The translations under genes were made by a program, and so were the position numbers. Positions 27,958 to 38,078 of a DNA stretch of 64,000 nucleotides are shown here, piece after piece. How positions within the stretch are numbered: the stretch's first letter is position 1; each line of letters starts with the position of its first letter. This DNA is from Sporosarcina sp. FSL K6-1508 (GTDB lineage: Bacteria; Bacillota; Bacilli; Bacillales_A; Planococcaceae). The notes under the pieces were generated by a model. That model ran no database searches, had not been told where the DNA came from, and was given only the letters and a program-made list of their open reading frames with translations. The DNA lies in NCBI RefSeq assembly GCF_038007465.1, contig NZ_JBBOXF010000001.1, forward strand, positions 4,227,001 through 4,291,000, in the 5' to 3' direction.

Positions 27958-30369
27958 CTAATAAATGGACGCTGGTTCTACGTCGACGGTCATTGTCAGA
28001 CCTGCTTTTATCCAGTCCGTCCGGTAGTACTTAATGAGCTGTTGCAGTGTTTCTGTCAACTTGGGCTCTTTTTTGTATTTTATCAAACATTGGTAGCGAT
28101 ATCTATTGTTCACTCGACTGATGGCGGAAGCAGTTGGCCCGATGACAACTGTATCTGCTGATAAGTTCTGTTTTAGATAACGGGCACCCTTCTCAGCAAA
28201 GTCAGCTACTTTCAATAAGTCTTCATGTGTAAACTGAATAAGTGTGACGAAATAAAATGGAGGATAACCATATTGTCTTCTTGCCGCCATCTCCATATTG
28301 TAAAACGGCTCGTAATGCTGCGCTTTCGCCAAATCGATGGCATAATGCTCGGGTGAATAGGTCTGAATGAAAACTTCTCCGGGCAATTCGTGGCGTCCAG
28401 CCCGTCCACTTACTTGTGTCATCAATTGAAAGGTTTTTTCGGCGGCACGGAAATCAGCAAGATGCAGTGTCGTGTCTGCTGCGAGCACACCGACGAGTGT
28501 AATATTTGGGAAATCGAGCCCTTTTGCAATCATTTGCGTGCCGAGTAAAACATCCGCTTTTCCTTCACTGAACTGCCTAAGCAGCCGTTCATGTGAACCT
28601 TTTTGTCTCGTCGTATCGACATCCATTCGGAGGACTCGTGCTTCTGGAAACATTTTTGCAATTTCTTCTTGTGCTTTTTGAGTCCCCGTTCCGAAAAACC
28701 GAATATGTTCACTTTTACATTCCGGACAAACAAGCGGTACCCGTTCTTCATGACCGCAATAATGGCATTTCAGCTGTTCGTGTGCACGGTGATACGTCAG
28801 CGAAATATCACAATTTGGACATTCAACGACCGTACCGCAATCCCTGCAAAGGACAAAGGATGAAAAGCCGCGCTTATTCAGGAATAGGACAATTTGCTCT
28901 TTCTTCTCCAATCGAACGCGGATCGCTTCCGCAAGCGGCAATGAAAACATCGAACGATTGCCCGTCTTCAATTCTTCCCTCATATCAACAACCGTTACAG
29001 CAGGAAGTGCCTGTTCTTTTGGACGCTTTGTCAGCGTTAACAATGTATATACGCCTTTTGACGCCCGTGCATATGATTCCAGTGATGGTGTTGCACTGCC
29101 AAGAATGACGGGACAATTGTAGTATTCTGAACGCTTAATGGCAACATCCCTTGCATGGTAACGTGGCGTATCATCTTGCTTATAAGTGGACTCATGTTCT
29201 TCATCCAAAATGATAATGCCTATATTTTCAAAAGGAACGAATATTGCCGATCTTGCACCGACGACAACTTTTACCTCACCCCGTTTTATTTTCCGCCATT
29301 CATCGTACTTCTCACCAGCGGATAACCCGCTATGCATCACCGCAACGAGCGAACCGAAACGTTCTTTGAAGCGTGATGTCATTTGGGGCGTCAAGGAAAT
29401 TTCCGGAACAAGGACAATTGCTTCTTTACCTGTATCCAACACACGTTTGATGGCGCGTAAATACACTTCTGTTTTCCCGCTACCTGTAACGCCGTGAAGA
29501 AGGAATGTCTCCGCTTTTTGGCCGTCTGACGAAGCCGCGATGTAATCAAGTGCAGTCTGCTGTTCGTCAGTTAAATGTTCGGGAATTGCTGTATCTTTCA
29601 GTTGAGGTGCATCAGGTTCACGATATACTTCAGTAAATTCCTCGAAACCCGCACCTCTTTCGATAACCGCTTTCAATACAGCTGGCTGAATCCCGGATTG
29701 TTCCATCAATTGTTTCGCACTGATTGTCTGTCCTGCACGTTCAATCATCCAATGGATTAATTCCACTTGTTTTTTAGCATTTGAGTGAATGGTTTCTAGC
29801 AATCCACGAAGTGTCGCTTCATCTGCCATACGGATCATTCGTAATTTTTTAATTGCAGTTTGCTGTCTTACAGCAGTATCAACACTGACAATCTCCTGAC
29901 TTGCATAGGTTTTCAACATCCTCATCAATTCAGACGTGTCCACTTCTTTCATTGGAATTCGTTTCCTGCCCGCCAAAAAAGCGATAAAGTCCTCGTCTTC
30001 AATCCGTTCCGGTTCTTCAACGATGATGAACTTTTCATATTTTGCCCGCATTGCAGCAGGCAACATCACTTGAAGGGCATCTATTTCATATGACAATGTC
30101 TCAACCGCAAGCCAGCGGGATAAATCGAGCAATTCATCAGAAATTACCGGATCTAAGTCAATTAGTTCATCAATCGGTTTAATCTTCCCGAATGCAAGTT
30201 CGCTCTCTTCTTTTAGTCTTGTTACATAGCCAAGCACTTTCCGTGGTCCGAATGGTACTTTCACGCGTATCCCGGGCTCGATAACCGATTCTAACTTTGC
30301 TGGCACAAGGTAATCAAACGGCCTATCGATTGGATAAGCCGCTACATCTACAATCACTTCAGCGATCAT
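27958..30369 (-). CDS. priA: Primosomal replication restart helicase PriA
   Basis: An 803-residue PriA that recognises stalled forks and reloads the replicative helicase. An N-terminal DNA-binding domain (AEVIVDVAAYPIDRPFDY...) is followed by a superfamily 2 motor with Walker A GVTGSGKTEV and DEEH. Between the motor lobes are paired zinc sites (CRDCGTVVECPNCD and CHYCGHEERVPLVCPECK). It overlaps coaBC by 11 bases. Its position before def-fmt-rsmB matches Bacillus. Confidence 0.97.
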   Translation of the reverse strand: MIAEVIVDVAAYPIDRPFDYLVPAKLESVIEPGIRVKVPFGPRKVLGYVTRLKEESELAFGKIKPIDELIDLDPVISDELLDLSRWLAVETLSYEIDALQVMLPAAMRAKYEKFIIVEEPERIEDEDFIAFLAGRKRIPMKEVDTSELMRMLKTYASQEIVSVDTAVRQQTAIKKLRMIRMADEATLRGLLETIHSNAKKQVELIHWMIERAGQTISAKQLMEQSGIQPAVLKAVIERGAGFEEFTEVYREPDAPQLKDTAIPEHLTDEQQTALDYIAASSDGQKAETFLLHGVTGSGKTEVYLRAIKRVLDTGKEAIVLVPEISLTPQMTSRFKERFGSLVAVMHSGLSAGEKYDEWRKIKRGEVKVVVGARSAIFVPFENIGIIILDEEHESTYKQDDTPRYHARDVAIKRSEYYNCPVILGSATPSLESYARASKGVYTLLTLTKRPKEQALPAVTVVDMREELKTGNRSMFSLPLAEAIRVRLEKKEQIVLFLNKRGFSSFVLCRDCGTVVECPNCDISLTYHRAHEQLKCHYCGHEERVPLVCPECKSEHIRFFGTGTQKAQEEIAKMFPEARVLRMDVDTTRQKGSHERLLRQFSEGKADVLLGTQMIAKGLDFPNITLVGVLAADTTLHLADFRAAEKTFQLMTQVSGRAGRHELPGEVFIQTYSPEHYAIDLAKAQHYEPFYNMEMAARRQYGYPPFYFVTLIQFTHEDLLKVADFAEKGARYLKQNLSADTVVIGPTASAISRVNNRYRYQCLIKYKKEPKLTETLQQLIKYYRTDWIKAGLTMTVDVEPASIY

Positions 30370-31576
30370 TTAGCTGATCACTTTCTTCTTGTATAATTGT
30401 TTCAAGCAACAGGATGGCTAGGTCTTTTTTTGGCATTGCTTGGAACGGCTTATTCGTTCCGTACTTCGAAAGTAGTGTCACGACATTCGTATCCTTCCCG
30501 AATCCCGCATCCGGATCGGTCACGTCGTTGATAATAATGTAATCCAGGTTTTTCCTCTTCAGTTTATCCATGCCATAGCCAACTGCATTTTCAGTCTCAG
30601 CTGCAAAGCCGACAAGGATCTGGTCAGTCTTCATCGAACCAATCGTTTTCAAAATATCAGTCGTCCGTTCGAGTTCAATAATCGAGTCCCCCGATTGTTT
30701 TTTCATTTTCTGCGGATGGATATCTCTCGGACGATAGTCTGCGACAGCGGCAGCCTTGATGACAATCGAGGCTTCATCAAATCGGTCACGTACTGCTTCG
30801 AACATCTCCGCTGCACTTTCTACATCAATGACTGTCACTCCCGCCGGTCTGTCCAACCCGACCGGACCAGAAATAAGTATGGTAGTAGCACCTAGCGCTG
30901 TGGCGGCTTCTGCCATTGCATAGCCCATTTTGCCGCTCGAAAAATTCGACACATAACGTACCGGATCAATTCGTTCCCGTGTCGGTCCTGCAGTGATTAA
31001 AACTTTCTTCCCGGAAAGCGGCAAATGTTTTGGTGTTGTGAACCGGTCTGTGATCAGTTCCACAATCTTCTCAGGCTCTTCCAGACGCCCTTTCCCTACA
31101 TATCCGCATGCCAAAAATCCTTCAGAGGGTTCAATGAATTTATAACCATCTTCATGCAGCACACTAATATTGCGGATAACCGCTTTATTTTCATACATAT
31201 GAACGTTCATGGCCGGTGCAATCCAAACTTCGGCTTGAGTGGCCAGAAGAGTTGTCGTTACCATATCGTCTGCAATTCCGTGCGCAAGTTTACCAATAAC
31301 ATTCGCTGTAGCAGGAGCAACAACTACTAAATCCGCCCAATCTGCTAAATCAATATGTGCAATGACACGGGAATCTTTTTCATCGAATGTATCAAAAAAA
31401 ACATCGTTCCGCGACATTGCCTGAAACGTAAGCGGGGTGACAAATTCCTTTGCCGATGCAGTCATAATGACTTTCACATCCGCTCCCGCCTGCGATAACT
31501 TACTAACAAGTGCAACAGCTTTATAGACCGCGATGCCGCCAGTTACACAAAGGAGGATTTTTTTATTCAGCAACAC
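30359..31576 (-). CDS. coaBC: Bifunctional phosphopantothenoylcysteine decarboxylase/synthase CoaBC
   Basis: A 405-residue fusion for coenzyme A synthesis. The N-terminal CoaC flavoprotein (about 1-180) has TGGIAVYKA, APAMNVHM and the active-site Cys in FLACGYVGKGRL. The C-terminal CoaB domain has ITAGPTRERIDPVRYVSNFSSGKMG. The GTG at 31576, with AAGGG nine bases upstream, gives the family length; the frame stays open for 80 more codons upstream, but that part reads through a hairpin repeat and is not conserved. Confidence 0.95.
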   Translation of the reverse strand: MLLNKKILLCVTGGIAVYKAVALVSKLSQAGADVKVIMTASAKEFVTPLTFQAMSRNDVFFDTFDEKDSRVIAHIDLADWADLVVVAPATANVIGKLAHGIADDMVTTTLLATQAEVWIAPAMNVHMYENKAVIRNISVLHEDGYKFIEPSEGFLACGYVGKGRLEEPEKIVELITDRFTTPKHLPLSGKKVLITAGPTRERIDPVRYVSNFSSGKMGYAMAEAATALGATTILISGPVGLDRPAGVTVIDVESAAEMFEAVRDRFDEASIVIKAAAVADYRPRDIHPQKMKKQSGDSIIELERTTDILKTIGSMKTDQILVGFAAETENAVGYGMDKLKRKNLDYIIINDVTDPDAGFGKDTNVVTLLSKYGTNKPFQAMPKKDLAILLLETIIQEESDQLNDR

Positions 31577-31656
31577 TATCTCATCCCTTCTAAAATGACA
31601 AACTCCCAAAGAAAAACTCGTTTCTAAGGGAGTATCACGTTTACTTATAATAATAT

Positions 31657-31779
31657 GAAAAGCGTAAGGAGCCGGTTTAGACGCGACAGGCATAAGACGG
31701 ACCGGCGAAGCGGCATCATTTGCCGTGTAGCTGGGTCGACTTATGACCCGAGCGTCTGGCGACTGAAGCCTAGACACCA
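31657..31779. repeat. Family 1 hairpin copy between rpoZ and coaBC
   Basis: It starts 'gaaaagcgtaagg', has 'gcataagacggaccgg' pairing with 'gtcgacttatg', and ends 'gaagcctagacac'. It lies in the transcribed gap between rpoZ and coaBC. Confidence 0.8.
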
Positions 31780-31831
31780 TTCCAAGTCGAAAAACCCTAA
31801 TGTCTTTTAAGTTCAAAAGTTGATGGTCTAA

Positions 31832-32056
31832 TTATACTTCGTCTTCGTAAATGATTGAGTCGTCAGTCTTTTGTTTAGACAACATGCCTGCCGCCACTTC
31901 TTCAAGTGCTTTGCCGACATTCTTTTTCGATGTATAAGAAGGTAGCAGTTTAGTTCCTTCTTCTTGCATTTGACGCGCCCGTTTTGAAGCAAGTGTTACG
32001 AGTGTGTATTTTGAATCAATTTTTTCCTTCAAAGAATCGATTGATGGAGTTAACAT
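31832..32056 (-). CDS. rpoZ: RNA polymerase omega subunit
   Basis: A 74-residue omega subunit, with the family N-terminal region ([29 protein letters not shown]) and [11 protein letters not shown]. It stabilises the beta' subunit in core polymerase. It lies four bases after gmk, the standard gmk-rpoZ pair. Confidence 0.94.
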   Translation of the reverse strand: MLTPSIDSLKEKIDSKYTLVTLASKRARQMQEEGTKLLPSYTSKKNVGKALEEVAAGMLSKQKTDDSIIYEDEV

Positions 32057-32059
32057 TGT

Positions 32060-32797
<738 letters not shown>

Positions 32798-32833
32798 CTA
32801 AAATGGGGAAAACGATTTGAAAGAGGAATCCTA

Positions 32834-34525
32834 ATGGCATTTGATGGTTTATTTACAACGGCGATGGTGCAGGAGTTACAAGTCTTGAAAAATGGACGCA
32901 TTTCTAAAATCCATCAGCCAAACGCACAAGAAGTCGTATTCCTTATCCGAGCAGACGGTAAGAATCAAAAACTTCTTATTTCAACTCACTCAGCGTATTC
33001 ACGCATCCAACTGACAGAAGAAGCAATTACGAACCCTTCTGAACCGCCTCTATTTTGCATGGTTCTGCGTAAACATCTAGAAGGCGGTTCAATTACATCT
33101 ATCGGTCAATTCGGTACAGATAGAATTATTACGATAGACATCAAAGCAAAAAATGAAATTGGGGACGATATTAACAGACGATTGTATGTCGAGATCATGG
33201 GCAGACACAGTAACCTGCTACTCGTAGACCCCGACCGTATGATCATTATCGAAAGTATGAAACACTTACCGCCATCAGTAAATAGTTACCGGACAATATT
33301 ACCGGGGCAACCTTTCATACCCGCTCCCCCGCAGGATAAAATCAATCCCTTTGCGATCACAGAGGAACAGTTTCGCGGGTTGCTACCGGAGCTGGAAAGT
33401 ACACGGGACATCGTCCAACGATTTTCAGGCTTTTCACCAGTTAATGCTGAAGAATTATTATATCGCTTGAAAAATGCTTCGGCCGCGGATCAATTCATCG
33501 TTTTCACATCTCTTCTTGGTTCGTTTAAAGGAATAGATAGCACGCCAAATATTTCAGAAGTCGGAACAAAAACCGTATTTTCTGCAACTACACTGACCCA
33601 TGCAGATAAGACGATTGCTGAATATCAAACCCTTGGTGATTTGCTGGATAAAGTGTACTTTGCAAGGGCTGAAAGAGAGCGTGTAAAGTCGCAAGCAGCA
33701 GATCTTGAACGTTGGTTAGACAACGAGATTGCCAAGTTGAATTTAAAAGTGAAGAAACTTGTTAAAGAAAAAGAGGCAGCTGGGAAGCTGGATACATTCC
33801 AGCTCTATGGTGAACTGCTTACTGCAAATAGCTATGCCATTGAAAAAGGGGCAACGGAAGCAACTGTCGCGAATTATTATGATGAAGGCACAACGGTTAC
33901 CATTCCGCTTGATCCGAGAAAGTCACCAATCGATAACGCCCAACGTTTTTACACGCGGTATTCGAAAGCGAAAACTGCACTTATCATGATTGCTGAACAA
34001 CTTGAAAAGGCAGCAGATGATATTGCCTACTTTGAAATGATTAAACAGCAAGTAATGCAAGCATCCCCTATAGACATCGCAGAAATACGTGAAGAACTGG
34101 CGGAACTTGGTTTTCTGAAGGCTCGTAAGTCGAAAAAGAAACTTAAACCGAAAAAACCAGTACCTGAAACATATGTATCGTCTGCAGGCGTGAAGATCTC
34201 CGTCGGCAAGAACAATAAGCAAAATGACTATTTAACGTTTAAAATTGCATCCAGAGAACAAACTTGGCTCCATACAAAAGATATCCCTGGATCACACGTC
34301 GTCATCCATGATGCGCATCCTGACGAAGAAACAATTCGTGAGGCCGCAATCCTTTCTGCCTATTTCAGTAAAGCCCGCGGATCTTCAGCTGTAGCAGTTG
34401 ACTACACTGAAGTTCGGCATGTTAAAAAGCCGAACGGTTCGAAGCCGGGCTTTGTTATTTATTTTGAGCAGAAGACGATTTTAGTAGACCCAGATGAGGA
34501 TGTAGTAATGAAACTGCGTAAATAA
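32834..34525 (+). CDS. rqcH: Ribosome quality control protein RqcH (NFACT family; FbpA/YloA)
   Basis: A 563-residue NFACT protein that binds obstructed 50S subunits and directs C-terminal alanine tailing of stalled peptides. The NFACT-N domain starts MAFDGLFTTAMVQEL and keeps the Asp96-Arg97 pair equivalent to the tailing-essential DR of B. subtilis. Helix-hairpin-helix and coiled-coil regions follow (about 180-430), then NFACT-R (YVSSAGVKISVGKNNKQNDYLT..., about 445-555). The ATG at 32834 follows AAGAGGA; the frame is open 41 codons further upstream without a ribosome site. It is divergent from gmk. Confidence 0.95.
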   Translation: MAFDGLFTTAMVQELQVLKNGRISKIHQPNAQEVVFLIRADGKNQKLLISTHSAYSRIQLTEEAITNPSEPPLFCMVLRKHLEGGSITSIGQFGTDRIITIDIKAKNEIGDDINRRLYVEIMGRHSNLLLVDPDRMIIIESMKHLPPSVNSYRTILPGQPFIPAPPQDKINPFAITEEQFRGLLPELESTRDIVQRFSGFSPVNAEELLYRLKNASAADQFIVFTSLLGSFKGIDSTPNISEVGTKTVFSATTLTHADKTIAEYQTLGDLLDKVYFARAERERVKSQAADLERWLDNEIAKLNLKVKKLVKEKEAAGKLDTFQLYGELLTANSYAIEKGATEATVANYYDEGTTVTIPLDPRKSPIDNAQRFYTRYSKAKTALIMIAEQLEKAADDIAYFEMIKQQVMQASPIDIAEIREELAELGFLKARKSKKKLKPKKPVPETYVSSAGVKISVGKNNKQNDYLTFKIASREQTWLHTKDIPGSHVVIHDAHPDEETIREAAILSAYFSKARGSSAVAVDYTEVRHVKKPNGSKPGFVIYFEQKTILVDPDEDVVMKLRK

Positions 34526-34530
34526 AGAAG

Positions 34531-34579
34531 TGCTATTCCACACTGATGATATCTATCGTGGAATAGCATTTTCTATTTT
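34531..34579 (+). terminator. Terminator of rqcH
   Basis: TGCTATTCCAC pairs perfectly with GTGGAATAGCA and is followed by TTTTCTATTTT. Confidence 0.88.
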
Positions 34580-34628
34580 ATAAACTAATAGGGTACTTGG
34601 TCAGAGACGTGCAATAACTTCCGACAAT

Positions 34629-34859
34629 TCACTTTGACACGTATTCACTTTTATCGATTCTATGATAATCAGATAGTTGAATCACTCGAACGTTGCCTGT
34701 GTTCAGCTCATGATAAATCCCTCTGCTATCCCGAAACGAAATGTATTGGTCCCGCTCGCTTCGAATCAGCTCCTCTGCTGCTTCTTGAGACTCCATATGA
34801 ATAAATCTTCTGATATAATGCTCTTCATCAAAGAAGTATGTGATTTTAAATTCTTTCAT
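34629..34859 (-). CDS. Small hypothetical protein, 76 residues
   Basis: I do not recognise the family. The protein (MKEFKITYFFDEEHYIRRFI...) is soluble, without signal peptide or membrane segment, and is mixed charged with a helical middle (QEAAEELIRSERDQ). A GGGAGGT site precedes the ATG, and codon use resembles its neighbours, so it is probably real. It stands alone, convergent with rqcH. Confidence 0.6.
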   Translation of the reverse strand: MKEFKITYFFDEEHYIRRFIHMESQEAAEELIRSERDQYISFRDSRGIYHELNTGNVRVIQLSDYHRIDKSEYVSK

Positions 34860-35463
34860 ACTATCTACCTCCCGATTTTCATAAGTAGGATAAATCCTTC
34901 AACGAACCCAGCCCATTTTCAGTAAGGTTTCTACACTTACTCTGAAATTTCAGCCTGTCCATTTCTCAGCATCCCTATTCTTCAATTTCCGAAAACCACC
35001 ATCAAAAAACGAACTTCGAAACTATGATACACTTAATTCGGGTAATGAATGGCTGATGGCAAACAGTCCAGATCATTGGGGAATTGTAACATTCAGGTTA
35101 ATCAGCGGTCTGTATATATTTCTATAATAGAGGGAGGGTTACTGTTGACGATAGATGGACCAATCAAAAAATATGATGAACTGCCTGACATGAGAGAGTT
35201 TATAGTTTTATTGGATAGTACACAAGGACTTGTATTCCAGAAGTAAACGATTCAAACAACAGCAAATTCTAGTAAAACTCCCCCTATAACAGCAAGTTCT
35301 TTATCCAATGATTCTATAAAGAATTGCTCTCTCTATCATTCTTCTTTAATGAGGGCGTAATATCCCTCCCTTCTGGCGATTAATACATACACCCAATATG
35401 CTGCTTTATGCCCGATTCATTTTTAATCCGGATAACTGGAAAAACTGAGGAGGAACTAAGAAC
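34860..35463. other. 604-base region upstream of opuAC, with one possible small ORF
   Basis: No clear gene. The best candidate is a 33-codon plus-strand frame opening with TTG at 35145 behind GGGAGGG and ending at 35246 (MTIDGPIKKYDELPDMREFI...). It has a TATAAT hexamer at 35132-35137 but no convincing -35. No opuAA or opuAB remnant is visible. Confidence 0.4.
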
Positions 35464-36378
35464 ATGACACTTTTCAAAAAAGTAACTGGACTTGGAACGG
35501 TTGCACTTTTGGCACTTGGACTTGCAGCCTGCAACAGTGATAACACAAAAATCGATGATGGTAAAACTGCTGAAACAACCGTAACGGCCGGTGACTCTGT
35601 TGACCACACAATTACAGGGATCGATCCCGGCTCAGGACATATGGAATTAACAGCAAGAGCTCTTAAAGAATATGACCTGACAGATTGGAATCTCACATCA
35701 GGCTCAGGCGCCGCAATGACTGCTGCTTTGAAAAAAGCATACGATAAAGAAGAACCTATAATCGTAACTGCCTGGAGTCCACATTGGATGTTTTCAAAAT
35801 TCGATTTAAAGTATCTGGATGATCCTAAACTGGTCTACGGCGACTCTGAAGAAATTCATTCGATTGTTCGCACAGGAATGAAGGAAGATCTCCCTGAAGC
35901 TTATACAGTATTTCAACGATTTAATTGGGATATGGATGATATGGGAGAAATCATGATTGCAATTGAAGACGGGACAAAACCGGAAGAAGCAGCACGAACA
36001 TGGATTACCAGCAATAAAGAAAAAGTGGCGGTATGGACAGATGGCGTACCTAAGGTGAATGGCGATGAGATCAATCTGGTGTACGCCCCTTGGGACAGCG
36101 AGCTTGCCAGTCATAATATGATGAAACTTGTCCTTGAAGATCTTGGTTATAATGTCAATTTGTCGATGGTGGAACCAGGTCCTATGTTCTCAGCAATTGC
36201 TGATGGAAGTGCTGATGCAACTTTCGCTGCTTGGTTGCCGAATACCCATAAAACTTATGTAGATAAATTTGATGGTAAGTTAGATGATATTGGTATTAAT
36301 ATGGTAAACGTAAAACAAGGATTAGCTGTGCCGACCTATATGAAAGATATCAATTCCATTGAAGATTTAAAAAAGTAA
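35464..36378 (+). CDS. opuAC: Glycine betaine ABC transporter substrate-binding lipoprotein OpuAC
   Basis: A 304-residue lipoprotein with a signal peptide ending in LAAC (Cys23 lipidated). It matches B. subtilis OpuAC in both sequence and its swapped domain order: the IDPGSGHMELT...TAWSPHWMFS half comes first and the INLVYAPWDSE...AAWLPNTHK half second. Trp residues in TAWSPHW, APWDSE and AAWLPN probably form the betaine-binding aromatic box. GAGGAGG precedes the ATG. In Bacillus opuAC ends the opuAA-AB-AC operon; here no ATPase or permease gene lies nearby, so it must work with components encoded elsewhere. Confidence 0.92.
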   Translation: MTLFKKVTGLGTVALLALGLAACNSDNTKIDDGKTAETTVTAGDSVDHTITGIDPGSGHMELTARALKEYDLTDWNLTSGSGAAMTAALKKAYDKEEPIIVTAWSPHWMFSKFDLKYLDDPKLVYGDSEEIHSIVRTGMKEDLPEAYTVFQRFNWDMDDMGEIMIAIEDGTKPEEAARTWITSNKEKVAVWTDGVPKVNGDEINLVYAPWDSELASHNMMKLVLEDLGYNVNLSMVEPGPMFSAIADGSADATFAAWLPNTHKTYVDKFDGKLDDIGINMVNVKQGLAVPTYMKDINSIEDLKK

Positions 36379-36389
36379 TTTTATAAAAC

Positions 36390-36416
36390 CAGCCCATTGC
36401 TTTTAGCGGTGGGCTG
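36390..36416 (+). terminator. Hairpin after opuAC
   Basis: CAGCCCA pairs with TGGGCTG 12 bases past the stop, with a weak T-rich tail. Confidence 0.6.
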
Positions 36417-36435
36417 ATTTGCATTCAACACCCCT

Positions 36436-36610
36436 TGTTTTCATATATATATGTTGAATTAAAGAATCCCATTGAATCTGCTGTGGCACTCAATAATGAG
36501 AGAGTTGTAATTCGGGGGTGGATTGTTGAACGCTTGGCGCTTCGGGGATGCCAGGGTGTTCATTATCGAGAGAAATGTGATATTGAGATTTAGTATGCCA
36601 AGATTATAAG
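36436..36610. repeat. Degenerate family 2 copy
   Basis: It has the family 2 left end (TATATATGTTGAATTAAAG then CCATTGAATC) but a diverged middle. It carries 'ggcgcttcggggatgcc' and 'gttcattatcgagaga', the latter an inverted partner of 'tcaataatgagagag' upstream. No gene is inside. Confidence 0.5.
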
Positions 36611-36627
36611 GTGATTACTAATTGATG

Positions 36628-36796
36628 CTATATAAATTGAAATAAAAATTTCCATTGAACCGCTACGGCGCTAGGGGATGCCTCCCTCCATAAGCCAAGC
36701 AGCTGCGCCGCCAGTCTTATGGCTTCGGCTACCCCTGTTAAGGCGCCTTCGCTCAGTTTATACACCGGAATCAGTATTTCAACATATATAATTATA
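36628..36796. repeat. Family 2 MITE-like copy with clear terminal inverted repeats
   Basis: The left end TATATAAATTGAAATA is matched by the reverse complement of the right end (TATATATGTTGAAATA). Inside are CATAAGCC/GTCTTATGG and GGCGCTAGGGG/CCCC...GGCGCC pairings. The element is about 170 bp and has no coding capacity. Confidence 0.75.
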
Positions 36797-36839
36797 TTCA
36801 AGAAAGACGCACGCTAGATTGCAGATTTCATCACAGATA

Positions 36840-37931
36840 ACGAATTGTGCTTTCTCAAATAGACCATCCAGCGAAGGAGCGTCTTCGTGGTAGCCGGAGC
36901 GATAAGACTGAAAGTGCTCTTCTTTCTGGCTTATCGCGGGAGGCATCCACAAAGCGTCGAAGCGGTATTAGCAGGAATTCTAATTCATTCCTCATGTTTT
37001 GGGACATTCGTTGATCACATTCGATCGATTTATGACACTCCTGGTTGTAGGTCTCATCCCCGAAAATGAAATGCGCTTTCTCACATCGACTATCCAGCGA
37101 AGGCGCGTCTTCGTGGTAGCCCGAGCGATAAGACTGAAAGTGCTCTTCTTTCTGGCTTATCGCGGGAGGCATCCACAAAGCGCCGAAGCGATATTAGCGG
37201 GATATTTAATTCATTACTCCTGTATTGGGACATTCGTTGATCACATTCGATCGATTTATGACCCTTCAGGTTGTAGGTCTCATCCCCGAAAACGAAATGC
37301 TCTTTCTCACATAGACCATCCAGCGCAGGCGCGTCTTCGTGGTAGCCGGAGCGATAAGACTGAAAGTGCTCTTCTTTCCGGCTTATCGCGGGAGGCATCC
37401 ACAAAGCGCCGAAGCGATATTAACAGGATTTCTGATTCACTCCAAGTATGGAGATATTCGTTGATCACATTCGATCGATTTATGGCCCTCCAGGTTGTAG
37501 GTCTCATCCCCGAAAATGAAATGCGCTTTCTCACATCGACCATCCAGCGCAGGCGCGTCTTCGTGGTAGCCGGAGCGATAAGACTGAAAGTGCTCTTCTT
37601 TCTGGCTTATCGCGGGAGGCATCCACAAAGCGCCGAAGCGATATTAACAGGATTTCTGATTCACTCCAAGTATGGAGATATTCGTTGATCACATTCGATC
37701 GATTTATGGCCCTCCAGGTTGTAGGTCTCATCCCCGAAAATGAAATGCGCTTTCTCACATCGACCATCCAGCGAAGGCGCGTCTTCGTGGTAGCCGGAGC
37801 GATAAGACTGAAAGTGCTCTTCTTTCTGGCTTATCGCGGGAGGCATCCACAAAGCGCCGAAGCGATATTAGCAGGAACTCCAATCCTCTCCAAGTATTGG
37901 GTCATTCGTTGCTCACATTCAATCGATTTAT
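36840..37931. repeat. Tandem array of five ~224-bp units
   Basis: The landmark 'gatcacattcg' (last copy slightly changed) recurs at 37013, 37239, 37463, 37687 and 37911, giving periods of 226, 224, 224 and 224. Each unit holds a strong inverted repeat (GCGATAAG...CTTATCGC, with GAAAG/CTTTC inside). Units three to five differ by few bases, so amplification is recent. Open frames through the array on both strands repeat the same peptide in shifted copies, lack ribosome sites and are not genes. Confidence 0.9.
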
Positions 37932-38078
37932 CCCGCATTAACGGGCAGTAAGACCCCCACTTCAAGTCTTCAAGGAAACAAGAAGAGTAAGTGGGGGATC
38001 AACTGCCCATAAAAGCCCGAATGGTTCAACTAACAATCAGTGGGGGATGAGGAAAACCCCCACTGATTGAGTTTCACT
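37932..38078. mobile_element. Short two-hairpin element inserted in the tandem array
   Basis: It interrupts the array between 'cgatttat' and 'tttatgacactcc', leaving TTTAT on both sides as a possible target duplication. Hairpin one: GGGCAGT then CCCCCACTT (37943-37962) pair with AAGTGGGGG and ACTGCCC (37989-38008). Hairpin two: AATCAGTGGGGG pairs perfectly with CCCCCACTGATT (38035-38068). There is no coding frame, so it would be non-autonomous. Confidence 0.5.

Noticed and set aside
31577..31816. 80-codon N-terminal extension of coaBC
   Set aside because: It reads through the repeat at 31657-31779. The GTG at 31576 has the ribosome site and gives the normal family length.
36855..37951. Several overlapping 60-230 codon frames on both strands with near-identical peptides
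   Set aside because: They are read-through of the 224-bp tandem repeat. The same peptide recurs with the repeat period and there are no ribosome sites or known domains.
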